Source of the DNA: DASSJM01 sp036280655
Lineage (GTDB): Bacteria > Actinomycetota > UBA4738 > HRBIN12
Assembly: GCA_036280655.1 (NCBI GenBank)
Contig: DASUQI010000016.1
Coordinates: 32,706-96,705 of the forward strand
Reading direction: 5' to 3'
Length of the DNA: 64,000 nt
The first letter of the stretch is position 1; every line of letters begins with the position of its first letter. The notes under the pieces are model-generated. The model saw only the letters and a list, made by a program, of their open reading frames with translations, was not told the DNA's origin and searched no databases. This document shows, in pieces, positions 33,783-42,847 of this stretch. The translations under genes and the position numbers were made by a program.

Positions 33783-35404
33783 CGCCCGCGCCGCTTCAGG
33801 TCGCGGCGCACCACGTGGGACGAAACGTAGCCGGGCCCCCCGGTCACGCCGCCGCCCGGATGCGCGCCGGCGCCGCACAGGTACAGCCCGTCGACCGGCG
33901 TCCGGTACCTCGACCAGCCCGGGATCGGCCGCATCGAGAAGAGCTGGCCGATGTTCAGGTCGCCGTGGAAGATGTTCCCCTCGGTGAGGCCGTACGTCCG
34001 CTCGAGCTCCAGCGGCGTGATCACCTGCATCGCGCGGATCGAGCCGGCGAAGTCGCCCTCCACGTCGCGGTCGATCCGTTCGACCACGCGCCGCCCGAGC
34101 TCGTCGGATCGTTCGTCCCACGTCCCCCGGGCGAGCTCGAACGGGACGTACTGCACGAACGCCGTCATCACGTGGGTCCCCTCGGGCGCGAGCGTGTCGT
34201 CGACGTTCGAGGCCGTCACGCAGTCGACCCACAGCTCGTCGGGGATCTCCCCCGTGCGGTGCACGTCGTACGAGCGCTGCGCCTGCTCGAGCGTCGGGAC
34301 GAGGGTCGCGAGCGACCGTCGGTTCGGGTCAGCGTCGGCGGGCATCCCGCGCCAGTCCGGCTCCCGGTCGAGCGCGAAGTTCACCTTCGCGCACGGGCCG
34401 GCCATCGTGATCGCGGCGACGTCGCGCCGGAACTCCTCGACGAGCTCGCGCTTGTCGACGAGGCCGAGGAACGTCCGCTTGGGATCCGCGTTCGACAGGA
34501 CGATGCGGGCGGGGATCTCGGTCCCGTCCTCCAGCGTCACGCCGGTCGCGCGTCCTTCGGCCACGTCGATCCGCGCCACAGGTGCCGAGGTGCGGATCTC
34601 CGCTCCCGCCTCCCGCGCTGCGGCCGCCATCGCCTTCGTGATGGAGCCCATGCCGCCGATCACGTGGCCGTTGAACCCCTGCGCGTCGTGCTCGCCGCCG
34701 GAGAGCATGTGGAACAGCAGGCCGATCGCCGTTCCCGGCCGGTACGGCGGGGCGTGCATGCCGTAGACGTTGTTCGCGAGGTAGAGGCGCTTCACCTCCT
34801 CGGACTCGAAGTGCCGGTCCACGAAGTCGCCGAGCGACGACGTCCCGAACCGCACGAGGTCCGAGAGCTGGTCGCCGGACAGGCCGCGGAAGCGGCGGAA
34901 CAGGCGCCGGCCCTCCCGGACGCGCCCCCATCCCGTCGCGTACAGATCCGGCGGCTCCTCGAGGAAGAACGGTTGCAGCGACCGCGCCAGGCCGTGCAAC
35001 CGCGCCGTCGTGCGCTCGAACGCGTCCCCGTCCGCGACCGAGATGTGTCGCAACTCCTCGGCGGTTCGGGCCGTGTCCGACCACCAGGCGATCACCTGTC
35101 CCTGGGGGAGCACGATCTGCAACGCCGGCTCGCACGGGACCATCCGCAGCCCGCGCCGCACGAGCCCGAGGTCGCGGATCACCTCCGGGCGGAGCATGCT
35201 CGCGATGTACGAGGTGGTGGACGCCCGGACGCCAGGCGCGATCTCCTCGGTCACGCACGCGCCGCCGACCCGCTCGCGCCGCTCGAGCACGAGGGTCCGA
35301 AGGCCGGCATCGGCGAGGTAGAACGCGGCCGTCAGGCCGTTGTGGCCCGCGCCCACGACGACCGCGTCGAACGTGGTCGAGTCGCTCACGTTCCGGTCGC
35401 GCAT
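33779..35404 (-). CDS. FAD-dependent oxidoreductase, phytoene desaturase-like
   Basis: 541 aa. The N-terminal dinucleotide-binding motif is VVVGAGHNGLTAAFYLADAG with the second part LVLERRERVGGACVTEE. The C-terminal FAD motif includes PVDGLYLCGAGAHPGGGV. These match the phytoene-dehydrogenase-like/NAD(P)-FAD family, whose members oxidise lipids, carotenoids or amines. ATG 35404 was chosen; GTG 35389 is five codons later. It lies 26 bp after the second Opp ATPase gene and closes that operon, so a transported substrate might be its target. Confidence 0.88.
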   Translation of the reverse strand: MRDRNVSDSTTFDAVVVGAGHNGLTAAFYLADAGLRTLVLERRERVGGACVTEEIAPGVRASTTSYIASMLRPEVIRDLGLVRRGLRMVPCEPALQIVLPQGQVIAWWSDTARTAEELRHISVADGDAFERTTARLHGLARSLQPFFLEEPPDLYATGWGRVREGRRLFRRFRGLSGDQLSDLVRFGTSSLGDFVDRHFESEEVKRLYLANNVYGMHAPPYRPGTAIGLLFHMLSGGEHDAQGFNGHVIGGMGSITKAMAAAAREAGAEIRTSAPVARIDVAEGRATGVTLEDGTEIPARIVLSNADPKRTFLGLVDKRELVEEFRRDVAAITMAGPCAKVNFALDREPDWRGMPADADPNRRSLATLVPTLEQAQRSYDVHRTGEIPDELWVDCVTASNVDDTLAPEGTHVMTAFVQYVPFELARGTWDERSDELGRRVVERIDRDVEGDFAGSIRAMQVITPLELERTYGLTEGNIFHGDLNIGQLFSMRPIPGWSRYRTPVDGLYLCGAGAHPGGGVTGGPGYVSSHVVRRDLKRRGR

Positions 35405-35430
35405 GCGCCGCAGTCTGGCACGCGCGGGCG

Positions 35431-36531
35431 CTAGGAGGGGACGGCGCCTTCGCGACGGGCGGCGGCGAGATGGCACGCCGCGTAGTGCTGCGGCTTGAGC
35501 TCGTCCAGGCCGAGGTCCTCGCCGCGGCACCGGGCCTCCACGCCTGCGGTGGCCGCCGCGCCGGACGCCACCTCGGGGCACCGGGGGTGGAACCGGCATC
35601 CGGCGGGGACGCGTGTGGGATCGGGCGGCTCGCCGGCGAGGATCCTGCGTTCCATCCCCTGTGACTCTGGCACCACGTTTAGGAGCGCCTTCGTGTACGG
35701 GTGGAGCGGGTTCGTCAGCACCTGCTCGGCCGGGCCGATCTCGACGATCCTACCGAGGTACATCACCGCAACCCGGTCGGCGATCGTCCACGCGAGCCCG
35801 AGGTCGTGGGTGACGACGACGATCGAGATGTCGTCCTCGTTCCGGAGCTTCATGAGCAGCTTGAGGATCTCGCCCCGGACCGAGGCGTCGAGGCTCGAGA
35901 CCGGCTCGTCGGCCACGATGACCTCGGGCTCGAGGACCAGCGCGCCGGCGATCACCACGCGCTGTCGCTGGCCGCCCGACAGCTCGTGCGGATAGAGCAT
36001 CAGGAAGCGCTCGGGAGGTCGGAGCCCCGCGCGCGAGAGCGCGCGCGACACGAGCTCCTCCTCGCTCTCGCCCGCGGGTCCTCGGCTGATCTTGTGGATG
36101 CGCAGGGCCTCGGCCACGATCTCGTAGATCGTCTGGCGCGGGTTGAGCGAGGCGGTGGGGTCCTGGAACACCATCTGCACCCGGCGTCGGTACGACCGCA
36201 GGTCCCGGCCGAGCGGGCGGCCGTCGAACATGATCTCGCCGCGCTCGGGACGGACCAGCCCCATGATCGCCCGGGCGGTCGTCGTCTTCCCGCATCCGGA
36301 CTCGCCTGCCAGCGCCAGGACCTCGCCGCGGTGGAGCTCGAGGTCGACGCCGTCGACGGCGCGGGCGCGTGTCCCCTTCTTGCCACCGAGTCCCGCGAAG
36401 AGGCCGACCCGGCCCGAGAAGCTCACGGCGAGGTCGCGCACCTCGAGCACCGGGGGGCCGTCGTTGCGCATGCCGTCGGACCGCCGTGCTCGCGGATCGC
36501 CGTCGCCCTGCGCCGGTTCCTCGAGGCTCAC
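35431..36531 (-). CDS. Oligopeptide/dipeptide ABC transporter ATP-binding protein (OppF/DppF-like)
   Basis: 366 aa. Walker A is GESGCGKTT, the signature LSGGQRQR, Walker B VIVADEPVSSLD and the switch His is in VVTHD. The C-terminal oligopeptide/dipeptide extension contains the CRFHPRCP cysteines of the oligo_HPY region. GTG 36531 overlaps the preceding stop by GTGA. It forms the second ATPase of the five-gene importer. Confidence 0.93.
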   Translation of the reverse strand: MSLEEPAQGDGDPRARRSDGMRNDGPPVLEVRDLAVSFSGRVGLFAGLGGKKGTRARAVDGVDLELHRGEVLALAGESGCGKTTTARAIMGLVRPERGEIMFDGRPLGRDLRSYRRRVQMVFQDPTASLNPRQTIYEIVAEALRIHKISRGPAGESEEELVSRALSRAGLRPPERFLMLYPHELSGGQRQRVVIAGALVLEPEVIVADEPVSSLDASVRGEILKLLMKLRNEDDISIVVVTHDLGLAWTIADRVAVMYLGRIVEIGPAEQVLTNPLHPYTKALLNVVPESQGMERRILAGEPPDPTRVPAGCRFHPRCPEVASGAAATAGVEARCRGEDLGLDELKPQHYAACHLAAARREGAVPS

Positions 36532-37517
36532 GCGGTCTCCTTCGGCACGGACGCGAGCGCGCCGTCGACGAGCAGGCACGCGGCGCGCCTGCCCTCGCCC
36601 GCCGGGAACAGGTGGGGGACGACGTCGGGGCAGGGCTCGAACACGCGGGGGCACCTCGGATGGAACGGGCATCCCGAGGGGATCCGCTGCGGGTCAGGCG
36701 GGTCGCCGCCGAGGCCGGACGGGGTCCGTCGGAACCTCCGGTCCCCGATCTGCGGGAAGGCCGACGACAACGCGAGCGTGTAGGGATGGACGGGCTCGTG
36801 GAAGACGCGGTCCGCCGGACCCTCCTCGACGATCTCGCCCGCGTACATGATCGCGAGGCGATCGCTGACATCCACGAGCACCGACAGATCGTGCGTGATG
36901 AACAGCATCGCGAGCCTGAGCTCGACCTGGAGCTTCTTGAGCAGCTGGAGCACCTGCGCCTGCACCATGACGTCGAGAGCGGTCGTCGGCTCGTCCGCGA
37001 TCACGATGCTCGGGTTGCACGCGAGGGCCATCGCGATCATCACCCGCTGCTTCTGCCCGCCCGAGAGCTCGTGCGGGAAGTCGTCGATCCGGCGTCCGGG
37101 GAGCCCCACCTGTTCGAGCAGCGAGCCCGCGCGCATCAGGGCCTCGCGTTCGTCGCCCTGCCGATGCGTCGTCACGGCCTCGGCGATCTGCGGCCCGATC
37201 TTCTGCACGGGGTTCAGGGCGTGCATCGCCCCCTGGAAGACGATCGACGCCCCCGTCCAGCGGAGGGCACGGAGCTTCCCGGGGCTCATCTCGAGCACAT
37301 CGGTGCCGTCGAGCAGGATGCTCCCCTCGATCGTCGCGCTCTTGGGGTGGAGCCGGAGGATCGCGCCGGCGATCGTGGACTTGCCGCACCCCGACTCGCC
37401 CGCCAGGCCGAGGACCTCCCCGCGGTCGATGTCGAGGCTCACGCCGCGGACCGCCGGGACGGGCCCGCCCTGGGTCCGGTAGGTGACCGAGAGATCCCGG
37501 ATCGAGAGCAGGCTCAT
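36528..37517 (-). CDS. Oligopeptide/dipeptide ABC transporter ATP-binding protein (OppD/DppD-like)
   Basis: 329 aa. Walker A is GESGCGKST, the signature LSGGQKQR and Walker B IVIADEPTTALD. The oligo_HPY extension has GCPFHPRCPRVFEPC. In place of the usual Q-loop VFQDP it reads VFQGAMHALNP, as is common in OppD-type subunits. ATG 37517 overlaps the permease stop (ATGA). It pairs with the OppF-like ATPase. Confidence 0.94.
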   Translation of the reverse strand: MSLLSIRDLSVTYRTQGGPVPAVRGVSLDIDRGEVLGLAGESGCGKSTIAGAILRLHPKSATIEGSILLDGTDVLEMSPGKLRALRWTGASIVFQGAMHALNPVQKIGPQIAEAVTTHRQGDEREALMRAGSLLEQVGLPGRRIDDFPHELSGGQKQRVMIAMALACNPSIVIADEPTTALDVMVQAQVLQLLKKLQVELRLAMLFITHDLSVLVDVSDRLAIMYAGEIVEEGPADRVFHEPVHPYTLALSSAFPQIGDRRFRRTPSGLGGDPPDPQRIPSGCPFHPRCPRVFEPCPDVVPHLFPAGEGRRAACLLVDGALASVPKETA

Positions 37518-38482
37518 CGCTCTCGGATCTTCGGGTTGATGATCTCGTCGAGCGCGAACCCGATCATCGTGAACGCGAGCACGACGAGGACGATGCAGAC
37601 GCCGGGCGCTCCGACCCACCACCACGCGCCGAGGGTCGAAGCGCCGGCGTCGTTCGCCTGTTGCAGGATCTGGCCCCACGAGATGCTGAAGGGGTCGCCG
37701 AGACCGAGGAACGACAGCGCCGTCTCAGACAGGATCGCGATGGCCACGATGAGGACCGTGTTGGCCATGATCACCGGCATCACGTTCGGCAGGACGTGTC
37801 GGGTGACGAGGTACCAATCGCTCGCGCCGAGGGCTCTCGACCGCTCGATGTACGCGCGCTCCTTCACGGACAGCACCTGCGAGCGAACGAGCCGCGCGGT
37901 GCTCGGCCACGTCGTGAGCCCGATCACCAGGATGATGATGAGCAGCGACTGCCCGAAGATCGAGGCGAGCGAGATCGCGAGAACGAGCCAGGGGATCACG
38001 AGCCCCCAGTCGGTGACCCGCATCAGCACCGTGTCGGTCCCGCCTCCGCGGTAGCCGGCCGCGATCCCGATCGTGGCCCCGATGATCATCGTGATGACCG
38101 TCGCCGTCAGCCCGACCAGGAGGGACACCTTGGCGCCCTGGATCGTGAGCGTCAGCACCGAGCGGCCGTAGTTGTCGGTGCCGAACGGGTAGTCCCAGCT
38201 CGGGGGTTGGAGTGGCTCGCCGGTCGCCTCGGTGATCTTGGTCCCCGAGGTGTCGGCGAAGATCGCGAAGATCGCGACGCCGAGGAAGAACACGAGGATC
38301 GCGAGGCCGACCATCCCCATCGTGTCCTTGCGGAACTCGCGCCAGAAGCGATGGAGCGCCTTGCGACGCCTCGTCCAGCGGATCCGGCGTGGGCCGCCCG
38401 GCGGCGCGGGCGCCTGGAGGTCCTCCTCCTCGAGCGGTTCGATCGGCGTCTCGGCTCCCACGTGGAGCGGCGGCGTCTGCAT
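37514..38482 (-). CDS. Oligopeptide/dipeptide ABC transporter permease (OppC/DppC-like)
   Basis: 322 aa. A cytoplasmic N-terminus of about 50 residues precedes the first membrane helix. Five further helices follow. PFGTDNYGRSVL is the OppC/DppC hallmark, and the coupling motif is ERSRALGASDWYLVTRHVLP. It starts at ATG 38482, 3 bp after the partner permease stop, and overlaps the ATPase gene by 4 bp. Confidence 0.94.
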   Translation of the reverse strand: MQTPPLHVGAETPIEPLEEEDLQAPAPPGGPRRIRWTRRRKALHRFWREFRKDTMGMVGLAILVFFLGVAIFAIFADTSGTKITEATGEPLQPPSWDYPFGTDNYGRSVLTLTIQGAKVSLLVGLTATVITMIIGATIGIAAGYRGGGTDTVLMRVTDWGLVIPWLVLAISLASIFGQSLLIIILVIGLTTWPSTARLVRSQVLSVKERAYIERSRALGASDWYLVTRHVLPNVMPVIMANTVLIVAIAILSETALSFLGLGDPFSISWGQILQQANDAGASTLGAWWWVGAPGVCIVLVVLAFTMIGFALDEIINPKIRER

Positions 38483-38485
38483 GGC

Positions 38486-39472
38486 TCAGGCCTCCCGGAC
38501 CCGCGGGTCGAGGTACGCGTAGGTGAAGTCGGCGAACAGGTTGAACACGATCACCGCAAGCGTGAAGAACAGGAACAATCCCTGCAACAGCCAGTAGTCC
38601 TTCGCGATGATCGCCGTGTACGTGAGGAGCCCGAGGCCCTGATAGGAGAAGACCACCTCGACCGTGATGGCCCCGCCGATCACGTAGCCGAACGAGAGGG
38701 CGACGAGCGTGACCGTCGGCAGGAGGGCGTTACGCACCGCGTGGTGGTTCAGCACCCGCCGCTCGGGAACCCCCTTCGCCCGGGCGGTGGTGATGTAGTC
38801 CTCGCCCAACACGTCCAGCAGTGACGACCGCATCACGAGGTAGAACTGACCGACGTACGCGAGGGTGAGGGTGAGGAGGGGGAGGAACATGTGGTTCGCG
38901 ACGTCGACCACGTAGCCGACGCCGCTCAGCTCGCTCGCGTTGATCGAGATCCTCCCGCCGACCGGGAACCATCCGAGCGTGCTCGAGAAGAACAGGAGGA
39001 GCAGCATGCCGAGCCAGAACTCCGGCATCGAGTACAGGACCAGGGAGCCGATCATCGACGTGCGGTCGAACGCGCTCCCTCGTCGCCACCCGGATCGGAT
39101 GCCCGCCCAGATGCCGATGATCGTCGAGAGGAGCGTCGAGATGCCGACGAGAAGCAGCGTGGGCCACAGGTTCCGCAGGAAGACGTCCATCACCGGCTCG
39201 CCCTGGTAGAAGCTCGAGGCGCCGAGCTTCAGCGTGAACGTGTCCTCCATGTACTCCCGGAACTGGACCCACGTCGACTCGTCCAGCCCGTACTCCTCGA
39301 TGAGGGCCTGGCGTTCCTGCGGCGAGATGTTCGCGCCCTGGCCGCGCGTGAGGAACGACACGGGGTCGCCCGGCGACCAGACCCGGAAGAGGAAGAAGTT
39401 GAAGATCAGGATCGCGACCAGCGTGATGAACGCCTGGACGAGCTTCCTCAGGACGTATCGACGCGTCCCCAC
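38486..39472 (-). CDS. Oligopeptide/dipeptide ABC transporter permease (OppB/DppB-like)
   Basis: 328 aa with six transmembrane helices. It has the N-terminal YVLRKLVQAFITL of OppB/DppB, the periplasmic loop with FNFFLFRVWSPGDPV, and the coupling motif ITTARAKGVPERRVLNHHAV. It follows the binding-protein gene by 44 bp and pairs with the OppC-like subunit. Confidence 0.94.
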   Translation of the reverse strand: MGTRRYVLRKLVQAFITLVAILIFNFFLFRVWSPGDPVSFLTRGQGANISPQERQALIEEYGLDESTWVQFREYMEDTFTLKLGASSFYQGEPVMDVFLRNLWPTLLLVGISTLLSTIIGIWAGIRSGWRRGSAFDRTSMIGSLVLYSMPEFWLGMLLLLFFSSTLGWFPVGGRISINASELSGVGYVVDVANHMFLPLLTLTLAYVGQFYLVMRSSLLDVLGEDYITTARAKGVPERRVLNHHAVRNALLPTVTLVALSFGYVIGGAITVEVVFSYQGLGLLTYTAIIAKDYWLLQGLFLFFTLAVIVFNLFADFTYAYLDPRVREA

Positions 39473-39516
39473 GACTGGCGGGGTGCCTCCTTCGGGTCAG
39501 GGGTCGCTCGTGAACC

Positions 39517-41343
39517 TCAGACGTCGTCCTCCTGAGAACGCCGGCGGCTGCGCGCCACGAGCACGCCGCCACCGATCAGCACGACGGCGGCGATCGCGAT
39601 CCAGACGATCGCGGAGATGCCGCCTCCTCCCTCGCCGGAGCTGCCGGCACCTGAGCCGGAGGCGGGCTGGATCGTGAGGATGGAGTGCTTGCCGTACTGG
39701 AAGAGGAGCTCGCCCCCGGGTTCCCCTTCGGCGACCTGCTCCTGGAATCCCGTCCACTCGTTGCGGTAGGCGGCGAGCGAGTTGTTGAGCCACAGGACGA
39801 TCTCGGGCCGGTCGTCGTAGAAGACCTGCTGCATCTCGTCGACGATCTGCTCACGCTCCTCGACCGTCGCCGCCGCCTGCTGATCCTTGAACAGCTGGTC
39901 GTACTCGGGGTTCGAGTAGCAGGTGTCGCTCCAGACCCCGCACTGGTTCTCCTGGAACACCGAGAGCTGGAAGTTCGGATCCGGCTCGATGCCCCAGCCC
40001 CAGATGTACATGTCGTAGTCGTTCGAGTACCAGATGTCCGTGAGCTTCGCGTCGTTCACGGCCTCGGGCTGCGTCGCGATGCCGACGTTCGCCAGCCACT
40101 CCGTGATGAACTGGCCCGCCTCGACGGTCGACGGGTTCTCGGTCCGGACGATGAACCGGAACTCGAGCGGCTCCCCGCCGCCCGGCATCTCCCGGACGCC
40201 GTCACCATCCGTGTCCGCGTAGCCGGCCTCGTCGAGGATCCGGTTCGCCTCCGCGGGATCGTACGGCACGACGTTGGGGATCTCGTACGTCCATCTCGGC
40301 TGGTTGATGATCGTGCTCCCAGGCTCGGCGAATCCCCGCTTCACGTCGTCGACGAGGGTCTGCCGGTCGATCGCGTACTCGATCGCGAGCCGGACCTGGG
40401 GGTCCCGGAGCGCCGGGTGGTAGTTGAACCCCGTGTCCCGGCAGTACGCGACCTGATCGGTGCACTGGTTCATGCTCATCTGCACGAAGTAATCGTTCCC
40501 CGCCTCGTGCGCCGTGATGTCGGGGTCGCCCTGGAGGGACGCGAACAGGTCCGGGCTCTCGATCGAGTAGGCGTAGTCGATCTCGCCCTGTCGCAGGGCC
40601 TGGATCATCGACTCGTCGCTCTGGAAGGTCCGGAAGACGAGCTCGTCGATCTTCGGCGCGCCGCCCCAGTAGTCGGGGTTCGCCTCCATCCGCCAGAAGT
40701 CCCCGCGCTGCCACTCGACGAGCCGGAACGGGCCGGTGCCGACCGTGTCGGGGAAGCCCTTCCATGTCCGGAACTCCGCCTTGTCTTCATAGGTGCTGAG
40801 CACGTGCTCGGGCAGGATGTAGATGTACGGCGGGTACAGCGGCGCACCTGTGGGTTGGGTGAACGTCCACACCAGCGTCGTGTCGTCGGGAGCCGTGACC
40901 TCGTCGGTGAACGGGAGGTAGTCGCTGAGCGTGCCGACCTTCTCGTCGAGGATCCAGTTGTACGTCGCGGCGACGTCGTGCGCCGTGAACGGCGTCCCGT
41001 CGCTCCAGGTCACGCCGTCCTTGACCTGGAACGTCCACGTGAGCCCGTCCTCGCTCTGCTCCCAGCTCTCGGCGAGCCCGGCGCTGGTCTCGAGGCGGAG
41101 ATCCCACGACATGAACGTGTCGTAGGCCATGTCCATCGTGTTGTACTCGGGCGTCTCGATCGCGAACATCGGGTTGAACGTGATCGCGTCGTTCACCTGG
41201 CCCACCACGAACGTAACCTTGTCGTCGTCGGCGCCGGTGCTCCCGGTCTCTTGTGCAGCTGCGGCGGAGGCGAGTGCCCCACCGCTCAGCGCCGCCGTCA
41301 GCAGCATCCCGACACCCAGCCGGATCCTCTTCCCTCGTGTCAT
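39517..41343 (-). CDS. ABC transporter substrate-binding protein (family 5) with C-terminal membrane anchor
   Basis: 608 aa. A cleavable signal peptide (about 1-30, ending ALASAAAA) is followed by a family 5 extracellular solute-binding fold with NPMFAIETPEYN, GLTWTFQVKDGVTWSDGTPF and GTGPFRLVEW. The C-terminus has a Gly/Ser linker, one transmembrane helix (ISAIVWIAIAAVVLIGGG) and a basic end RSRRRSQEDDV. So it appears held by a C-terminal anchor rather than a lipid, which is unusual. ATG 41343 has a GAGGAGGGG site. It heads the importer operon, behind an array of dyads at 41390-41432. Confidence 0.93.
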   Translation of the reverse strand: MTRGKRIRLGVGMLLTAALSGGALASAAAAQETGSTGADDDKVTFVVGQVNDAITFNPMFAIETPEYNTMDMAYDTFMSWDLRLETSAGLAESWEQSEDGLTWTFQVKDGVTWSDGTPFTAHDVAATYNWILDEKVGTLSDYLPFTDEVTAPDDTTLVWTFTQPTGAPLYPPYIYILPEHVLSTYEDKAEFRTWKGFPDTVGTGPFRLVEWQRGDFWRMEANPDYWGGAPKIDELVFRTFQSDESMIQALRQGEIDYAYSIESPDLFASLQGDPDITAHEAGNDYFVQMSMNQCTDQVAYCRDTGFNYHPALRDPQVRLAIEYAIDRQTLVDDVKRGFAEPGSTIINQPRWTYEIPNVVPYDPAEANRILDEAGYADTDGDGVREMPGGGEPLEFRFIVRTENPSTVEAGQFITEWLANVGIATQPEAVNDAKLTDIWYSNDYDMYIWGWGIEPDPNFQLSVFQENQCGVWSDTCYSNPEYDQLFKDQQAAATVEEREQIVDEMQQVFYDDRPEIVLWLNNSLAAYRNEWTGFQEQVAEGEPGGELLFQYGKHSILTIQPASGSGAGSSGEGGGGISAIVWIAIAAVVLIGGGVLVARSRRRSQEDDV

Positions 41344-41389
41344 CGCCCCTCCTCGGGCCTGGCCGGAGTGCGCCCCGACCGGCGCCTCC

Positions 41390-41432
41390 TCGAACCGCTC
41401 CCGGTTCGACGCCGGTTGAACCACGGTTCGAA
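41390..41432 (-). promoter_or_regulatory. Tandem GGTTCGA-type dyads upstream of the importer operon
   Basis: The stretch contains TCGAACCG-N4-CGGTTCGA (41390-41409), then GGTTGAACC (41414-41422) and CGGTTCGAA (41424-41432). Repeated inverted half-sites of one sequence 47-90 bp before the binding-protein start suggest binding sites for a transcription factor. They differ from the LexA box, whose half-sites are 4 bp apart. Confidence 0.42.
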
Positions 41433-41459
41433 TGAGGCCTTTTTAGCACGGACCCCTCG

Positions 41460-41476
41460 ACCTGCGGTAGGCAGGT
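41460..41476 (-). terminator. Short hairpin after the C45 gene
   Basis: ACCTGC (41460-41465) pairs with GCAGGT (41471-41476) around a 5-nt loop. It lies 11 bp beyond the stop of the C45-family gene on the minus strand. The stem is only 6 bp and has no T-tract immediately behind it, so read-through into the importer operon is possible. Confidence 0.3.
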
Positions 41477-41487
41477 TGCGCGCCCGC

Positions 41488-42585
41488 TCATCGGAGCTCC
41501 GCCAGGTCGATCTCCTCGTACTCGGTCACGCACGGATTCCCGGGCGCGACCCACGTCCGGCCGGTCTCGAGCTCGGCCACCATCGAGAACAGGACCGCCG
41601 AGGCCTCGTCGCCCTCGTCGGGGTCCGCGTGCAGGCACACCGCCTGGGGCGTTGTCTCGTGGTCCCGGAGGATGTCCATCACCTCGGGGACGGTGGAGGG
41701 CTTCCGCTCGTCGAGCAGCTGGACCAGGCGGGCGTGGCGGACGCTGCTGCCGGCGGACGCGGGGGGCCCGAGCGGGACGAGCTCGGGGTCCAGGTAGTGG
41801 TTGGTGTGGACGGGCGGGCCCTGCACGACCGCGACGCGATCGGCGGTCGTCTCGACGACGAGCGGCTTCCCGCCCGGGAACGCGAACGTGTGGCCGTAGC
41901 CGCCTGACCGGGAAGGCATCGCGGCCCGCTCGATCGCGTCCGCTCGATCCCTCGACTCGAGCGAGGAACGGGAGACGAGCACGCGTGGCACGCCGGCGCG
42001 GTCGTCCGACGCCGTGAGCGACGCGATGCCCTGCCCCACCCCGTGGCTGTTGACGCCGACGGCGGGGAGGCAGCACACCACCGTCGGCGAGGCCACCCGG
42101 ACGGGCCGGTCGTTCGGGGCGTCGACGACGACCGCAATGTTGCCGGCGTCGCCGACGAGCCAGTGCTCGTTGTGGGCGAGGATCGTCGTTCCGTCGGCCG
42201 TGACGACGAAGCTCGAACAGCGCTCGGGGCGCGAGAGGGGCGCGGTCGTTCCCTCCTCGCGCCCGAGGAAGATCATGCGCCCGTCGGCGGGATGCAGGAG
42301 CGCCTCGAGCTCCTCGAACGCGTTGATCGCGAACAGCTCGAGGAAGGGGACCGTCGCCACGATCGACATGCCCTTCAACACGGACACGAACGAGGAGAGG
42401 TGCGTCTCGGCGACGAGGTACGGGGCGAGCAGCTCCTGGAGCCGTTCGGAAGAGATGCCCCGTCGCTCGAAGTACCGGTGGTAGAAGTCCACGGACCGGT
42501 TGATCTCGTCGCGGAGCTCCCGGCCGATCTGCTCGCCGCGGCTCCGGGGGCCGCCGGAGGCGCGGACGACCTTGATCCCGCTCAC
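41488..42585 (-). CDS. C45 family acyltransferase/peptidase (isopenicillin N acyltransferase-like)
   Basis: 365 aa. The predicted nucleophile is Cys123 in ERCSSFVVTADGTTILAHNE. This matches C45 N-terminal-nucleophile enzymes, which mature by self-cleavage before that Cys and hydrolyse or transfer amide-bound acyl groups. Further family features are GSSVRHARLVQLLDE and the end ETGRTWVAPGNPC. GTG 42585 starts at the conserved segment IKVVRASGGPRSRG; a TTG at 42612 is an alternative. It precedes the importer operon on the same strand, and could cleave amides taken up by it. Confidence 0.85.
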   Translation of the reverse strand: MSGIKVVRASGGPRSRGEQIGRELRDEINRSVDFYHRYFERRGISSERLQELLAPYLVAETHLSSFVSVLKGMSIVATVPFLELFAINAFEELEALLHPADGRMIFLGREEGTTAPLSRPERCSSFVVTADGTTILAHNEHWLVGDAGNIAVVVDAPNDRPVRVASPTVVCCLPAVGVNSHGVGQGIASLTASDDRAGVPRVLVSRSSLESRDRADAIERAAMPSRSGGYGHTFAFPGGKPLVVETTADRVAVVQGPPVHTNHYLDPELVPLGPPASAGSSVRHARLVQLLDERKPSTVPEVMDILRDHETTPQAVCLHADPDEGDEASAVLFSMVAELETGRTWVAPGNPCVTEYEEIDLAELR

Positions 42586-42655
42586 CTCGCCCTGGTCTCG
42601 GTCCGGCGCCAAGCGGCGGGTCGCCCGGCCGCCGTCGCCGCTATCGTTCGAGGTG

Positions 42656-42844
42656 GTGGACCGTCACCTCGAGCCCGTGTCCGAACCCACAGGCGAGGAC
42701 GAGGATCCGTTCGCCGGCGAGCCGTTCGACGACGAACCCATGCCGCCGCGCGCGCCGTGGTGGCGCTGGGTGGCGATCCTGGTCGCCGTGGCGCTCGTCG
42801 TCGCGACGCCCTTCGCGTACGTGCTGTCGCGGCTCTTCGACTGA
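42656..42844 (+). CDS. Small single-TM protein, unknown function
   Basis: 62 aa. An acidic N-terminal half is followed by PPRAPWWRWVAILVAVALVV, a single transmembrane helix, and a short end. The start could be GTG 42653 or 42656. It is divergent from the C45 gene with 70 bp between starts and ends 3 bp before the convergent amidotransferase gene stops. No homology recognised. Confidence 0.6.
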   Translation: MDRHLEPVSEPTGEDEDPFAGEPFDDEPMPPRAPWWRWVAILVAVALVVATPFAYVLSRLFD

Positions 42845-42847
42845 GGC

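Noticed and set aside
41411..41440. GGTTCGAAT, similar to a tRNA T-loop
   Set aside because: No acceptor, D or anticodon stem can be drawn around it; it is part of the dyad array.
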